Below, piece by piece: positions 43,864 to 53,588 of a DNA stretch of 64,000 nt. The stretch's first letter is position 1; every line of letters begins with the position of its first letter. The notes under the pieces are model-generated. The model searched no databases. It was not told where the DNA came from and saw nothing but the letters and a program-made list of their open reading frames with translations. The translations under genes were made by a program, and so were the position numbers. Source of the DNA: Prolixibacteraceae bacterium (GTDB lineage: Bacteria > Bacteroidota > Bacteroidia > Bacteroidales > Prolixibacteraceae); the NCBI GenBank assembly GCA_003506435.1, contig DOAQ01000017.1:84972-148971 (forward strand), written 5' to 3'.

Positions 43864-45165
43864 TTATTTCTTGTATACTTTTTTGTATCCGTAGATAGCT
43901 GTACCACCCAATTCTTCTTCGATGCGAAGCAACTGGTTGTATTTAGCCATACGGTCGGAACGGCTCAGCGAACCGGTTTTAATCTGTCCCGAATTGGTTG
44001 CAACAGCAATGTCGGCAATGGTTGAATCTTCCGTTTCGCCCGAACGGTGCGAAGTAACTGAAGTATAACCCGCGCGGTGGGCCATTTCAATAGCATCCAA
44101 TGTTTCAGTCAATGTACCGATCTGGTTTACTTTAATAAGGATAGAATTGGCAGCGCCCAGTTCGATCCCTTTTTTCAGGTATTCAACGTTGGTAACAAAC
44201 AAATCGTCGCCTACCAACTGGCATTTGCCACCCAGTTTCTGTGTCAAAGCTACCCATCCTTTCCAGTCGCCTTCGTCCATACCATCTTCGATTGAGTCGA
44301 TCGGGAATTTGGCAACCAGATCAGCAAGGAAAGCAGCCTGTTCTTCGGAAGTGCGTTTTGCACCACTTTTACCTTCAAATTTGCTGTAATCGTAAATTCC
44401 TTCTTCATAGAATTCAGATGCAGCACAGTCCAAAGCAATTGAAACATCGCCGCCATCTTCTTTACGTCCCGGTTTGTATCCGGCATTTTTAATTGCTTCG
44501 ATGATTGAGTTCAGTGCATCTTCTGTTCCGTCCAGTTTCGGAGCGAAACCACCTTCGTCGCCAACAGCAGTACTCAAACCGCGTTTGTGCAATACTTTTT
44601 TCAGGCTGTGGAAAACTTCAGCGCCCATCCGCAAACCTTCGCGAAACGAAGGAGCGCCAATCGGACGGATCATGAATTCCTGGAAAGCGATAGGGGCATC
44701 CGAGTGAGAACCGCCGTTGATGATGTTCATCATCGGAACAGGCAGTGTTTTCGCATTAGCCCCGCCAATATAGCGGTATAACGGAAGGCCCAGTGCATCG
44801 GCAGCAGCTTTGGCAACAGCCAAAGAAACTCCCAGCATGGCATTGGCACCCAGTTTACTTTTTGTTTTTGTACCGTCGAGCGCCAAAAGTTTTTTGTCAA
44901 TAGCAACCTGGTCGCTTGCATCCATACCTATGATTTCACGGGCGATTACGGTGTTTACATTTTCAACCGCTTTCAAAACGCCTTTACCAAGGTAACGGCC
45001 TTTGTCGCCATCGCGCAACTCAAGGGCTTCATTTTCACCGGTTGATGCACCTGACGGAACAGCAGCCAAACCAATGGCGCCACATTCAAGAGTGATTTCT
45101 ACTTCTACGGTTGGATTACCGCGCGAATCCAGAATTTCTCTGCCAACTACTCTATTGATTAACAT
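43864..45165 (-). CDS. eno: Enolase
   Basis: 433 residues, the normal length. N-terminal SRGNPTVEVEITLECG and VPSGASTGENEALELRDGD, catalytic-barrel motifs VGDEGGFAPKL, SIEDGMDEGDWKGW, VGDDLFVTN, LIKVNQIGTLTET and SHRSGETEDSTIADIAVA. It converts 2-phosphoglycerate to phosphoenolpyruvate in glycolysis, in the cytoplasm with magnesium. Single-gene unit with its own terminator. A perfect -7 element TATATTTG (minus strand, 45252-45259) lies 87 bases upstream of the start, with no clear -33. Confidence 0.98.
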   Translation of the reverse strand: MLINRVVGREILDSRGNPTVEVEITLECGAIGLAAVPSGASTGENEALELRDGDKGRYLGKGVLKAVENVNTVIAREIIGMDASDQVAIDKKLLALDGTKTKSKLGANAMLGVSLAVAKAAADALGLPLYRYIGGANAKTLPVPMMNIINGGSHSDAPIAFQEFMIRPIGAPSFREGLRMGAEVFHSLKKVLHKRGLSTAVGDEGGFAPKLDGTEDALNSIIEAIKNAGYKPGRKEDGGDVSIALDCAASEFYEEGIYDYSKFEGKSGAKRTSEEQAAFLADLVAKFPIDSIEDGMDEGDWKGWVALTQKLGGKCQLVGDDLFVTNVEYLKKGIELGAANSILIKVNQIGTLTETLDAIEMAHRAGYTSVTSHRSGETEDSTIADIAVATNSGQIKTGSLSRSDRMAKYNQLLRIEEELGGTAIYGYKKVYKK

Positions 45166-45251
45166 GACTATTTATACTTTAAAATTAAACTTTTATTATT
45201 ATTTGAATTATATAAGAAATTGATCCTTAATATTTTCAACAAAAACCAAGG

Positions 45252-45259
45252 CAAATATA
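45252..45259 (-). promoter_or_regulatory. -7 element upstream of eno
   Basis: TATATTTG on the minus strand, 87 bases before the eno ATG; no convincing -33 partner. High-expression genes in this phylum often have such long leaders. Confidence 0.4.
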
Positions 45260-45314
45260 ACAATTCCGGCGGAATAAAATTACGGACACTTGCTTTCCGG
45301 TTGCTTATTTAAGA

Positions 45315-45683
45315 TCATTTAACCTCTTTATATTTTTCTCCTGTTTTATAATTGATAACCTCCAAATCCTGAATTGTAACCAGTCCTCCCTTTCCCGATT
45401 TTTCAAGCATTTCATTGGCTTTTTCAGCAAATGCACTTATTTTTTCTGAAGAATCAACGATCTCAACAATCACCGGCAGATCAGATGACAGCGCAAATAT
45501 TTTCAGGGTATGAATTGAATGACTGGCTCCAAACGACAACATCCCTTTGTATGCCGTAGCTCCTGCCATGCCTGTTTCGCGGGCTTCAATCACCAGCGCC
45601 TCATACAACGGTTTCCCGTGATAGTGATCTGTCTCGCCAAGATAGATTTTCAGGATTTGTGCTTTTCCTCTTTGTAAAGTCAT
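45315..45683 (-). CDS. DUF190-family protein, partner of the fluoride exporter
   Basis: 122 residues from the ATG at 45683 (MTLQRGKAQILKIYLGETDH). An upstream extension would start in non-conserved sequence. Contains the DUF190 pattern LYEALVIEARETGMAGATAY and later LPVIVEIVDSSEKISAF, a small ferredoxin-like/PII-like fold. DUF190 genes are commonly linked to crcB, and here the gene starts 10 bases after crcB ends, so it likely helps regulate or support fluoride export (inference). No signal peptide; cytosolic. Confidence 0.88.
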   Translation of the reverse strand: MTLQRGKAQILKIYLGETDHYHGKPLYEALVIEARETGMAGATAYKGMLSFGASHSIHTLKIFALSSDLPVIVEIVDSSEKISAFAEKANEMLEKSGKGGLVTIQDLEVINYKTGEKYKEVK

Positions 45684-45693
45684 GATTGTATAA

Positions 45694-46074
45694 TTATAAA
45701 ATGGAACGCACCAACAATACTCCCAGATAAACTGCCAGAATCCCCACAATCACACTCAACCCGATATTCAGGAAAAACGGGAACAAAGTCTGGTCCTTCA
45801 GAAAGGAAAAATTGTTATATGCAAACGATGAAAAAGTTGTATACCCGCCGCAAAATCCGACGGTCAGGAAGATGCGCCATTCGGGGCTCATCAGGTTGCC
45901 TTTTTCAGCAATGGCAAAAACCACTCCGATTATGAAACAACCCAGTATATTGGCGACAAAAGTCCCAAACGGAAAAGTACTATGGAAAAGTTTCTCGGCG
46001 TAAATCTGCGTCAGGTAGCGGGCCACACTGCCGATAAACCCTCCGGTACCGACTATGAAAATGGTTTTGAGCAT
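45694..46074 (-). CDS. crcB: CrcB/Fluc fluoride channel
   Basis: 126 residues, four hydrophobic helices. Motifs GTGGFIGSVARYL and NILGCFIIG at the N-terminal half, and the pore signature GFCGGYTTFSSFAYN. Exports fluoride passively as a dual-topology dimer in the inner membrane. First gene of a two-gene unit with the DUF190 gene. The 102-base divergent upstream region has a minus-strand -7 element (TAAATTTG, 46113-46120) but I do not see a fluoride riboswitch. Confidence 0.95.
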   Translation of the reverse strand: MLKTIFIVGTGGFIGSVARYLTQIYAEKLFHSTFPFGTFVANILGCFIIGVVFAIAEKGNLMSPEWRIFLTVGFCGGYTTFSSFAYNNFSFLKDQTLFPFFLNIGLSVIVGILAVYLGVLLVRSIL

Positions 46075-46112
46075 GAATTTTTATTTTAACGGTATTTGTG
46101 ATACCTTCCCGA

Positions 46113-46120
46113 CAAATTTA
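46113..46120 (-). promoter_or_regulatory. -7 element of the crcB promoter
   Basis: TAAATTTG on the minus strand, a perfect TAnnTTTG, 38 bases before the crcB ATG. Confidence 0.4.
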
Positions 46121-46176
46121 CAATTTTAATCGGCTTTTTAAGTTTACAACTACTGGCGACCCGTAAAACTCATAAA

Positions 46177-47634
46177 ATGAAAAGCTTAAAACTATATTTC
46201 TTCATCATTTCTGCGTTTGTTTTTATATCTGCTCAATCGCAGGACAATTCGATGACCGCAAAAATATTTTTTGAGCAGTGGAAAAACGTGCCTGAATTTA
46301 ATAATGCGTCGATCGGGATTTCGGTAATGGAAGCCGGGTCGGGAAATATTATTATTGAAACGACCCCGCAACTGAGCCTTGTCCCGGCTTCATTGCTGAA
46401 AATTGTCACTTCTGCTGCCGCCCTCGAAATTTTAGGGCCACACTACTGCTTCGAAACACGGATCGATTATTCAGGAGAAATAGATGCCGAAACCGGAACT
46501 TTGAACGGCGATCTGATTATTGTTGGCGGTGGCGACCCGGCGCTGGGATCTATGTATTTTAAAGACCACTATCTGAAAAATCATTTTCTGTCGCAATGGA
46601 TAAAATCAATTCAGGAAAAAGGAATAAAGAAAATAAACGGGAATATTATCGCTGATGCTTCGATTTACGAGCAACAGATGATACCCAACACCTGGGTTTG
46701 GGAAGACCTCGGTAATTATTACGGAGCCGGTGCATGCGGACTGAGCGTTTACGACAACTTATACGAAATAACACTGCAATCGGGACCGGCCGGTAACGAC
46801 TGTCGGCTTGTTGGAATTGAACCTGAAGTTCCCGGACTGGAAATTGAAAATGCAGTAAAAGCATCAACAGTCAGCCGCGATCTCGCGTATGTTTTCGGCA
46901 GTCCGTTCGATAATAAGCGGATTATAAAAGGAACCATTCCTGAGAACAGGGAAAGCTTTGTCATCAAAGCAAGTCTGCCCGATCCGCCATATCTGCTGGC
47001 AAGTCAGCTAAAACAAAAGCTGAAAGAAAACAATATTCAAACCGACGGAGCTGTAAAAACCAGCTATTCGTCGTGCAAAACCGGAAAAATCATCTGCAAC
47101 ACAGTTTCTCCCCCGCTGAAAGATATTATCCGGTTTTTAAATCACGAAAGCGTAAACTTGTTTGCCGAGCATTTGTGCAAACATCTGGCATACGTCGAAA
47201 CAGGGAAAGGCAACACAAAAGATGGGTTGGAGATCATCCGGAAATTCTGGGCGCAAAAAGGTATTAATACCGACGGTATGTACCTTGCCGATGGCAGCGG
47301 CCTTTCGCGTTTCAATGCAATTACCGCCCGGCAACTTACCGAAATACTTGACTACATCAATCAAAGTCGTGATTCTGAAATTTTCAAACAAAGTTTGCCA
47401 ACCGTTGGCGGTAGCGGAACCTTATATGTTTTCGACAAAGAAAAATTCCCCAATGGAGCGCTTCGGGCTAAAAGCGGCAGTATGACCCGCGTGCGTTGCT
47501 ATGCCGGTTTCTTGAAAACGATTTCAGGAAAAGAATTAATTTTTACAGTTATGCTGAATAACTTCTCGTGCAGCCAATCCAAGGCAATTAAAAAAGCAGA
47601 AGAATTCTTATACACACTTCTTCTTAATGAATGA
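46177..47634 (+). CDS. dacB: D-Ala-D-Ala carboxypeptidase / endopeptidase, PBP4 family (S13)
   Basis: 485 residues. Signal peptide (LYFFIISAFVFISAQSQ), then the S13 motifs: Ser-x-x-Lys in VPASLLKIVTSAAALE (about residue 72), Ser-Val-Asn in NHESVNLFAEHL, and Lys-Ser-Gly in ALRAKSGSMTRVRCYAG. The large insertion between the first two motifs is characteristic of PBP4. The enzyme trims or opens peptide cross-links in the periplasm. KSG in place of the usual KTG is the common form in this family. Divergent from crcB; convergent with the next gene. Confidence 0.93.
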   Translation: MKSLKLYFFIISAFVFISAQSQDNSMTAKIFFEQWKNVPEFNNASIGISVMEAGSGNIIIETTPQLSLVPASLLKIVTSAAALEILGPHYCFETRIDYSGEIDAETGTLNGDLIIVGGGDPALGSMYFKDHYLKNHFLSQWIKSIQEKGIKKINGNIIADASIYEQQMIPNTWVWEDLGNYYGAGACGLSVYDNLYEITLQSGPAGNDCRLVGIEPEVPGLEIENAVKASTVSRDLAYVFGSPFDNKRIIKGTIPENRESFVIKASLPDPPYLLASQLKQKLKENNIQTDGAVKTSYSSCKTGKIICNTVSPPLKDIIRFLNHESVNLFAEHLCKHLAYVETGKGNTKDGLEIIRKFWAQKGINTDGMYLADGSGLSRFNAITARQLTEILDYINQSRDSEIFKQSLPTVGGSGTLYVFDKEKFPNGALRAKSGSMTRVRCYAGFLKTISGKELIFTVMLNNFSCSQSKAIKKAEEFLYTLLLNE

Positions 47635-47642
47635 ACAGGAAC

Positions 47643-47681
47643 AAAAAAACTCGCCGGAAACCTTGAAAGTTGTCCAGCGAG
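47643..47681 (-). terminator. Terminator of the dihydroorotate dehydrogenase-like gene
   Basis: CTCGCCGG (47650-47657) pairs with CCAGCGAG (47674-47681) with one G-T pair. On the minus strand the stem is followed by seven Ts. It lies between convergent genes. Confidence 0.7.
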
Positions 47682-47722
47682 CAAATCAACCATTTCTCCA
47701 TCCACTTCAAACTCATTATTTT

Positions 47723-48736
47723 TTACACCATCGGATATTTTTTGAATATTTCTTCCGAGTTCATCAGTATATCAACGTATTGTGCACGCTGGTACGAATA
47801 CGGGTCTTTCAAATTTTTACGCGACAGTTTTCCCTTAAATTCATCGATCGTTTTATATCCTTTCTTATCCATCCAGGCTGAAAGACCTTCAAGAACGACG
47901 GCCACATGTTTTGCCTGATATTGGTAAATTGCCGAGACCATCTGAACCACATCGGCACCGGCAAGCAACAGGCGAATCATATCTTCGGTAGTCTGAATTC
48001 CGCGACTGGCGCAAATACTGCCATTAATATTCCCGTGCAGCAACCCGGCATAGCGTAGTGCCAACTGATGATCCTGTCCATTGGTCAGCTCCCATGGATA
48101 ATAGAACAATTCTTCCTGTATATCTATTTCAGGCTGAAAAAATTTATTAAACAGGACATATCCGTCGGCTCCGGCTTCATCCAGTTTATTAATAAAATTA
48201 AGCGCATTGGTATAGAATGGACTGAGTTTCACACTCACCGGTATTTTTACTGCTTTTTTAATGCTTTTTACAATCTGCAACTGCTTTTCCTCGATTGAAT
48301 TTCCGCTGATTTCAAAATATCCGGGAGTTGAGTACAGGTTTATTTCCAATCCGTCGACCCCGGTTCCTTCAAGCTGTCTGGCATAATCAACCCAACTGGG
48401 TTCATAAATAGCATTCAAACTGGCAAAAACCGGCACAGATACACTTTCTTTCAATTTTTTCAGATTAAAAAGGTGCTCCTTCGGACCGGCATGCTCCAGA
48501 CTGGGAAACAAACGGGTCATCTCGGCATTCCGGTTTTCGTACTCGGTCATTTCCTCTTCAAGCTGTAAACTTTCAAGTTGTATTTGTTCCTCAAAAAGCG
48601 ATTTATAGACAATTGCACCTATTCCGGCTTCAACAATCCGGGCAATGGTTTCAGGTTTCGAAACAAGATTGCTTGCCCCCAATATCAAGGGATTTTTCAG
48701 CTTAACGCCCATGTAGCTGGTTGAAAGATTTGCCAT
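47723..48736 (-). CDS. Dihydroorotate dehydrogenase-like flavoprotein
   Basis: 337 residues of the DHOD/PreA TIM-barrel type. Begins LSTSYMGVKLKNPLILGASN, has LEINLYSTPGYFEISG, VSVKLSPFYTN and a C-terminal FMN phosphate-binding part SICASRGIQTTEDMIRLLLA then GADVVQMVSAIY. In Bacteroidota this protein is distinct from PyrD and is annotated as dihydroorotate dehydrogenase-like; its substrate is not established. Cytosolic. A hotdog thioesterase gene lies 85 bases upstream on the same strand. Confidence 0.9.
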   Translation of the reverse strand: MANLSTSYMGVKLKNPLILGASNLVSKPETIARIVEAGIGAIVYKSLFEEQIQLESLQLEEEMTEYENRNAEMTRLFPSLEHAGPKEHLFNLKKLKESVSVPVFASLNAIYEPSWVDYARQLEGTGVDGLEINLYSTPGYFEISGNSIEEKQLQIVKSIKKAVKIPVSVKLSPFYTNALNFINKLDEAGADGYVLFNKFFQPEIDIQEELFYYPWELTNGQDHQLALRYAGLLHGNINGSICASRGIQTTEDMIRLLLAGADVVQMVSAIYQYQAKHVAVVLEGLSAWMDKKGYKTIDEFKGKLSRKNLKDPYSYQRAQYVDILMNSEEIFKKYPMV

Positions 48737-48821
48737 AGTTTTTGATTTTTTATCGATTATTTTATAGTAAAACTAACCAGCGCCTGTTTTGTTCATAACG
48801 GGCAGGGAAAAAACTATTTAC

Positions 48822-49226
48822 CTAAAACGAATGTTTTTCATTTTTACGATAAACCAACCCGTTAAAGCGAGCTATCACCTCACTGTTTTCATCAGTTACC
48901 AACACATCGTATGCCCCAATACGTTTAGGATCGGTCAACTCGGTGGCTGTGGCAAATAAAGTTCCCTCCGATTTTCCTTTCATAAACGAAATATTCACAT
49001 TAACGGCAAGCGCCAGTTGACCACGGCTGTTCGATGCAACGCCAAAAGCCAGATCAGCCAGGGTAAAAATTGCACCGCCCTGCACCACATTGGCCGAATT
49101 CAAATGTTTGTCCTCAATTTCGAGTTTTGCCTTGCAATAACCTTCTGCAACTTCTATAATTTCAATTCCTGCAAGATTGGCAAAGCGGTCATTCCGAAAA
49201 TATGCTTTTAGTTTTTCTGTTTCCAT
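48822..49226 (-). CDS. PaaI-type hotdog thioesterase
   Basis: 134 residues, one hotdog domain. Core motif VVQGGAIFTLADLAFGVASN, where the Gly-Gly and Asp are typical of PaaI-like acyl-CoA thioesterases, followed by the strand ALAVNVNISFMKGKSEG. It hydrolyses an acyl- or aryl-CoA thioester; the substrate is unknown. Cytosolic, probably tetrameric. Upstream is the terminator of hppA, so it is transcribed from its own promoter. Confidence 0.9.
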   Translation of the reverse strand: METEKLKAYFRNDRFANLAGIEIIEVAEGYCKAKLEIEDKHLNSANVVQGGAIFTLADLAFGVASNSRGQLALAVNVNISFMKGKSEGTLFATATELTDPKRIGAYDVLVTDENSEVIARFNGLVYRKNEKHSF

Positions 49227-49243
49227 CTCTGTTGTATTTTATA

Positions 49244-49277
49244 AGAAGAAAAAACCTGTGAGCAAGCCCACAGGTTT
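49244..49277 (-). terminator. Terminator of hppA
   Basis: AAACCTGTG (49252-49260) pairs with CACAGGTTT (49269-49277) over an eight-base loop. On the minus strand a T-run follows. Confidence 0.8.
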
Positions 49278-49303
49278 CTATATAAATTTAGTTATCGTTC
49301 AGA

Positions 49304-51526
49304 TTACATCAGGCTGTACGCAATTGTCAATCCAACCATAACAATTGAAACCATGCTCATTAATTTGATCAAAATATTCAATGAGGGACCTGAGGTGTCT
49401 TTAAAAGGATCGCCTACGGTATCACCAACAACAGCGGCTTTATGACAATCAGATCTTTTTCCACCAAGATGACCTTCCTCGATGTATTTTTTTGCATTGT
49501 CCCAAGCGCCACCTGAATTAGCCATGAAAATAGCAAGGATAAAACCGGTTGAAACACCGCCTAAAAGGAGACCAACAACTCCGGAAACACCAAAAACCAA
49601 TCCGACAGCAATCGGAATAGCAATAGCAAGCAGAGAAGGAAGCATCATTTCCCGTTGTGCTCCTTTGGTTGAAATTTCTACGCAACGAGCATAATCAGGT
49701 TCACCTTCTCCGATTAAAATACCTTTGATTTCACGGAACTGGCGACGGACTTCTTCCACCATGCTTTGAGCAGCGCGCCCCACCGCATTCATGGTTAATC
49801 CACTGAATAAAAATGCGGTCATTGAACCGATGAAAGTACCAACCAAAACACGTGGATTCATCAAATCCAAATGGAAATACTCTATCATTTGCGGAATAGT
49901 TGCCTGATGAACATCCACATTCATTGTCTGCATGAACATTTCAGCTTTTTCAGGAATACGTGCAATAGCAATTTTCACTTCTTCAATATAAGAAGCTAAA
50001 AGGGCTAAAGCCGTTAACGCAGCCGAACCGATAGCAAAACCTTTTCCGGTTGCGGCAGTTGTATTACCAAGCGAATCGAGGGCATCGGTACGTTTACGAA
50101 CTTCTTCTCCCAAACCACTCATTTCAGCATTACCTCCGGCATTGTCAGCAATTGGGCCATACGCATCAGTTGCAAGCGTGATGCCCAGAGTCGACAACAT
50201 TCCTACAGCAGCGATAGCAATTCCGTATAATCCGAAGCCTATATTCGAAAAATCAAAGCTGGAAGCAAAAAGGAATGCCATGATAATGGTAGCGCCAACA
50301 ATAAGTACAGGAAAAGCAGTTGAGATCATACCGGTACCAACACCTGAAATAATTACAGTAGCAGGACCAGTCTTCGATGATTCAGCAATATTTTGAGTCG
50401 GTTTAAAACCTGAAGAAGTAAAATATTCGGTAATTTTTCCGATCCCAATACCACCAACCAAACCAGCCATCATTGATCCCCAAATACCCAGGTAGTTTGG
50501 TATATTAAGATATTTCAGAACAACAAACGCGAAAACAGCAATTAATACCGAACTAATATTAACTCCACGTCCAAGTGCACTCAATAATTGTTTTTGCGAA
50601 GCTCCTTCTTTGGCTTTCACCAAAAAAATACCAAATATGGAAAGAATAATGCCCACTGCGGCAATAATCATTGGAGCAATAACGCCATTCATTTGAGTTT
50701 CGACTCCCAGCGAGGCAAAAGCTGTCGCTCCAAGAGCAGCAGTTGAAAGAATAGCGCCACAATACGATTCATACAAGTCAGCGCCCATACCGGCTACGTC
50801 ACCCACGTTATCACCAACATTGTCAGCGATGGTTGCAGGGTTGCGCGGGTCATCTTCCGGGATACCAGCTTCTACTTTACCAACAAGGTCAGCACCCACA
50901 TCGGCAGCTTTAGTGAAAATACCACCACCAACACGGGCAAACAACGCCTGAGTAGAAGCACCCATACCGAAGGTAAGTGTTGTAGTCGTGATAATGATTA
51001 ATTTCATCGTCGGATCTGTCGCAATAATACTGTTGGTCACGTTATCAAGCGAACCGATGATAAACTGCAACGCGTAAAACCAAATGGATATATCAAGCAA
51101 ACCCAATCCGACAACAACCAGTCCCATCACAGCACCCGACCGGAAGGCGACTTTCAGCCCGTCATTCAGCGAACGCTGGGCCGCATTGGCAGTACGCGCC
51201 GATGCATAGGTTGCCGTTCTCATTCCGAAAAAGCCTGCTAATCCGGAAAAGAAACCACCGGTTAAAAAGGCAAATGGCACCCAGGGATTTTGAATCCCAA
51301 GAACATACGCCATAATAGCAAATATAACAGTCACAATTATAAAAACAATTAAGACTATTTTATACTGCTGTTTCAGATAAGCCATTGCACCATCACGCAC
51401 GTGTTTGGCAATTTTCTTCATTGTGTCCGTTCCTTCACTTTCCTTCATCATTTGTTTGAAGAAAAACCAGGCAAAAAACAATGCCAGAACTGAACTGACG
51501 GGCACCAACCAAAATATGTTATTCAT
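49304..51526 (-). CDS. hppA: Membrane-bound ion-translocating pyrophosphatase, potassium-dependent type
   Basis: 740 residues with about 16 hydrophobic segments. Substrate motif DVGADLVGKVEAG (from residue 209) and DNVGDNVGDVAGMGADLYES; second acidic cluster in DAYGPIADNAGGNAEMSGL. The sequence GNTTAATGKGF (Ala at about 491) has alanine where potassium-independent pumps have lysine, indicating a potassium-dependent enzyme. It couples pyrophosphate hydrolysis to export of sodium and/or protons across the inner membrane; Bacteroidota relatives include Na+/H+ co-pumps, so sodium transport is likely but not certain. NhaC at 11 kb could use the resulting gradients. A terminator follows at 49244-49277. 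Confidence 0.95.
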   Translation of the reverse strand: MNNIFWLVPVSSVLALFFAWFFFKQMMKESEGTDTMKKIAKHVRDGAMAYLKQQYKIVLIVFIIVTVIFAIMAYVLGIQNPWVPFAFLTGGFFSGLAGFFGMRTATYASARTANAAQRSLNDGLKVAFRSGAVMGLVVVGLGLLDISIWFYALQFIIGSLDNVTNSIIATDPTMKLIIITTTTLTFGMGASTQALFARVGGGIFTKAADVGADLVGKVEAGIPEDDPRNPATIADNVGDNVGDVAGMGADLYESYCGAILSTAALGATAFASLGVETQMNGVIAPMIIAAVGIILSIFGIFLVKAKEGASQKQLLSALGRGVNISSVLIAVFAFVVLKYLNIPNYLGIWGSMMAGLVGGIGIGKITEYFTSSGFKPTQNIAESSKTGPATVIISGVGTGMISTAFPVLIVGATIIMAFLFASSFDFSNIGFGLYGIAIAAVGMLSTLGITLATDAYGPIADNAGGNAEMSGLGEEVRKRTDALDSLGNTTAATGKGFAIGSAALTALALLASYIEEVKIAIARIPEKAEMFMQTMNVDVHQATIPQMIEYFHLDLMNPRVLVGTFIGSMTAFLFSGLTMNAVGRAAQSMVEEVRRQFREIKGILIGEGEPDYARCVEISTKGAQREMMLPSLLAIAIPIAVGLVFGVSGVVGLLLGGVSTGFILAIFMANSGGAWDNAKKYIEEGHLGGKRSDCHKAAVVGDTVGDPFKDTSGPSLNILIKLMSMVSIVMVGLTIAYSLM

Positions 51527-51962
51527 AAGAAAAAAATTTTATGCAACTCAGTTGCTGTTAGTTAATCATTTTTCAGTTAGAAAAGGTTGAATTTAACAAA
51601 TCTGAAATTGCCAACAGGTAAAGACTGAATGTTGTTTGGCAGAATTAGTTAGTACTGTTTCCACAACCAAATATCTCAAAAGCAAAAATTCAATATGAAA
51701 TTGTTTCTTTCAAATCGCTATTAAATTGAAAATAAACAACAAAGAAAAATATTGATTTAACTTTTATTTTTTCGAAAGCTATATTTCCAGCTCATAATTT
51801 TAATTCGTTCTGAATAAGAAATCCGAAAAAAATTAAGATTCGCTTAATAAAAGGTACAACAAATGTGTTCGCGTTAGATGAAAATGCGGGATGGCTGATA
51901 CACGATGTTGAGAAATTGCTTAATTGCTACACGGTTAATGATGGAATTGATTCTTGTAAATG
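51527..51962. other. 436-base intergenic region between hppA and the MATE gene
   Basis: AT-rich. Holds a 13-base palindrome GCAACTCAGTTGC at 51543-51555, 17 bases before the hppA start, and an approximate minus-strand -7 element CAGATTTG at 51597-51604. No ORF, RNA or terminator is supported. Confidence 0.4.
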
Positions 51963-53321
51963 TTACTCTTCAACAACCGGCACATCTACTCTTCTGACCA
52001 CTACTTTCCCTTTCCATTTTCCGCTGTAAAAATACAGGGAAAGAACAATCATCCCTACCAGCCAGCCTGCTGGTTCCGACCACCAGATTCCGTTTACCCC
52101 CACCTTGGAAGAAAGAAAATAGGCAACCGGGATGCGGATCAGGTAAAGAGCAACAAAGGTATTAACCATCGGGATCAGAGTTGCACCGGCACCGCGAAGA
52201 AAGCCTATCACTGTAAACATGACGGCGAATAACAAATAAAAAGAAGAGACAATTACAAGATAATCCTGCCCAATTCTGATAACTCCTGCATCGGGAGTGA
52301 AAAACTTCATAATGCTGCTTCCAAACAGAATGACCACCAACGAAGTAATCACACAATAGCTAAGTGAAAACAACAGAGTTTTTTTGAGACCCTGCAAGGC
52401 ACGTTTTTCTTTGAATGCCCCCAAGTTTTGACCGGTAAAAGAAGCAAGCGCCTGCGAAAATGCCATGGCCGGCATCTTTGCAAACGAATCAATGCGGGTA
52501 GCAGCGGTGAATGCAGCAACAGCGTTCGTTCCAAAACCATTCACAATACTCATTATGGCCATCATTCCAACCGCCACAAACGATTGCTGGAAACCAGTAG
52601 GCAAACCGATCCGCAAACAACTTCTAAATATTTTTCTGTCGAACAAATATTTACGAAAAGACAAACGGATCAGTGGATGTTTTTTGTTTAAATAAACAAT
52701 TGCGCCAAAAAATGCCAGCGTATGTGAAATAACCGTAGCCAAAGCAACTCCTTCGATGCCCCACTTAAAAACGAGAACGAAAACAAGATCGAGAACAACA
52801 TTTGTTACCGTCGCCAATATCATGAAATACAAAGGTGTTTTTGCATCGCCCAAACCTCTCAGAATGGAGCTTATTCCACTGAATCCGAAAAAGAAAAAAG
52901 TTCCGGTCAGGTAAATCTGGAGATATGTGACCGCATCAGGTAAAATTTCGGCGGGCAAATTCAGCAGAAGAAAAAGTGGTTTGCTCAACAAAATTCCGAT
53001 AATAGTTACAAAAACTGATGCAACCAGAAAGAATATAAAAATGGTATCGATGGTCTTTTTTACATTTTCGTGCTGCTTTGCACCGAAATATTGGGAAACG
53101 ACGGTCGATGCCCCGGAGCCAACGCCAATCACCATGGAGATCAGCGCAAAAATGATCGGAAACGATGCACCCACGGCCCCCAACGCTTCTTTGCCAATGT
53201 AATTTCCCACGATCACACTGTCGATTACATTGTAAAGGTTCTGAAAAATATTCCCGGCAACCAATGGAATCGAGAAATCAATCAGCAGTTTACCAACCCG
53301 TCCTTCCGTAAAATCCTTCAT
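51963..53321 (-). CDS. MATE-family multidrug efflux transporter
   Basis: 452 residues with 12 hydrophobic segments in two similar halves. The first starts LLIDFSIPLVAGNIFQNLYN, VIDSVIVGNYIGKEALGAVG; the second includes FQQSFVAVGMMAIMSIVNGF and ALASFTGQNLGAFKEKRALQ. It exports drugs or metabolites in exchange for sodium or protons. It is of the DinF/NorM-like type with the FTEGRVGKLLIDFSIP start common in Bacteroidota. No regulator is adjacent. Substrate unknown. Confidence 0.92.
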   Translation of the reverse strand: MKDFTEGRVGKLLIDFSIPLVAGNIFQNLYNVIDSVIVGNYIGKEALGAVGASFPIIFALISMVIGVGSGASTVVSQYFGAKQHENVKKTIDTIFIFFLVASVFVTIIGILLSKPLFLLLNLPAEILPDAVTYLQIYLTGTFFFFGFSGISSILRGLGDAKTPLYFMILATVTNVVLDLVFVLVFKWGIEGVALATVISHTLAFFGAIVYLNKKHPLIRLSFRKYLFDRKIFRSCLRIGLPTGFQQSFVAVGMMAIMSIVNGFGTNAVAAFTAATRIDSFAKMPAMAFSQALASFTGQNLGAFKEKRALQGLKKTLLFSLSYCVITSLVVILFGSSIMKFFTPDAGVIRIGQDYLVIVSSFYLLFAVMFTVIGFLRGAGATLIPMVNTFVALYLIRIPVAYFLSSKVGVNGIWWSEPAGWLVGMIVLSLYFYSGKWKGKVVVRRVDVPVVEE

Positions 53322-53588
53322 CTCGCAATTTTAAGCCTGTAAAACTCAACAATTATTTTCGTATATCAAAACAATCGTCATTGATGTGAATGTTCTGGAA
53401 ACAAAATTGCAATTCACAGTCTGTCAGATAAATTATCCTTTCATTCGAACCAAAAAAACACAAGTTTGGTTCAAAAAACACAGGCTTCTTTATCGAAAAA
53501 ATTCAGGTCTGAAAAAAAAGTTATTAAAAATGTGCCTGAAGATTTTGTTATTTATAGGATGCGTTTATTTTTACCAAAAATTTTGACA

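Noticed and set aside
46075..46176. Fluoride riboswitch ahead of crcB
   Set aside because: The 102-base leader lacks the conserved riboswitch blocks; only a -7 element is visible.
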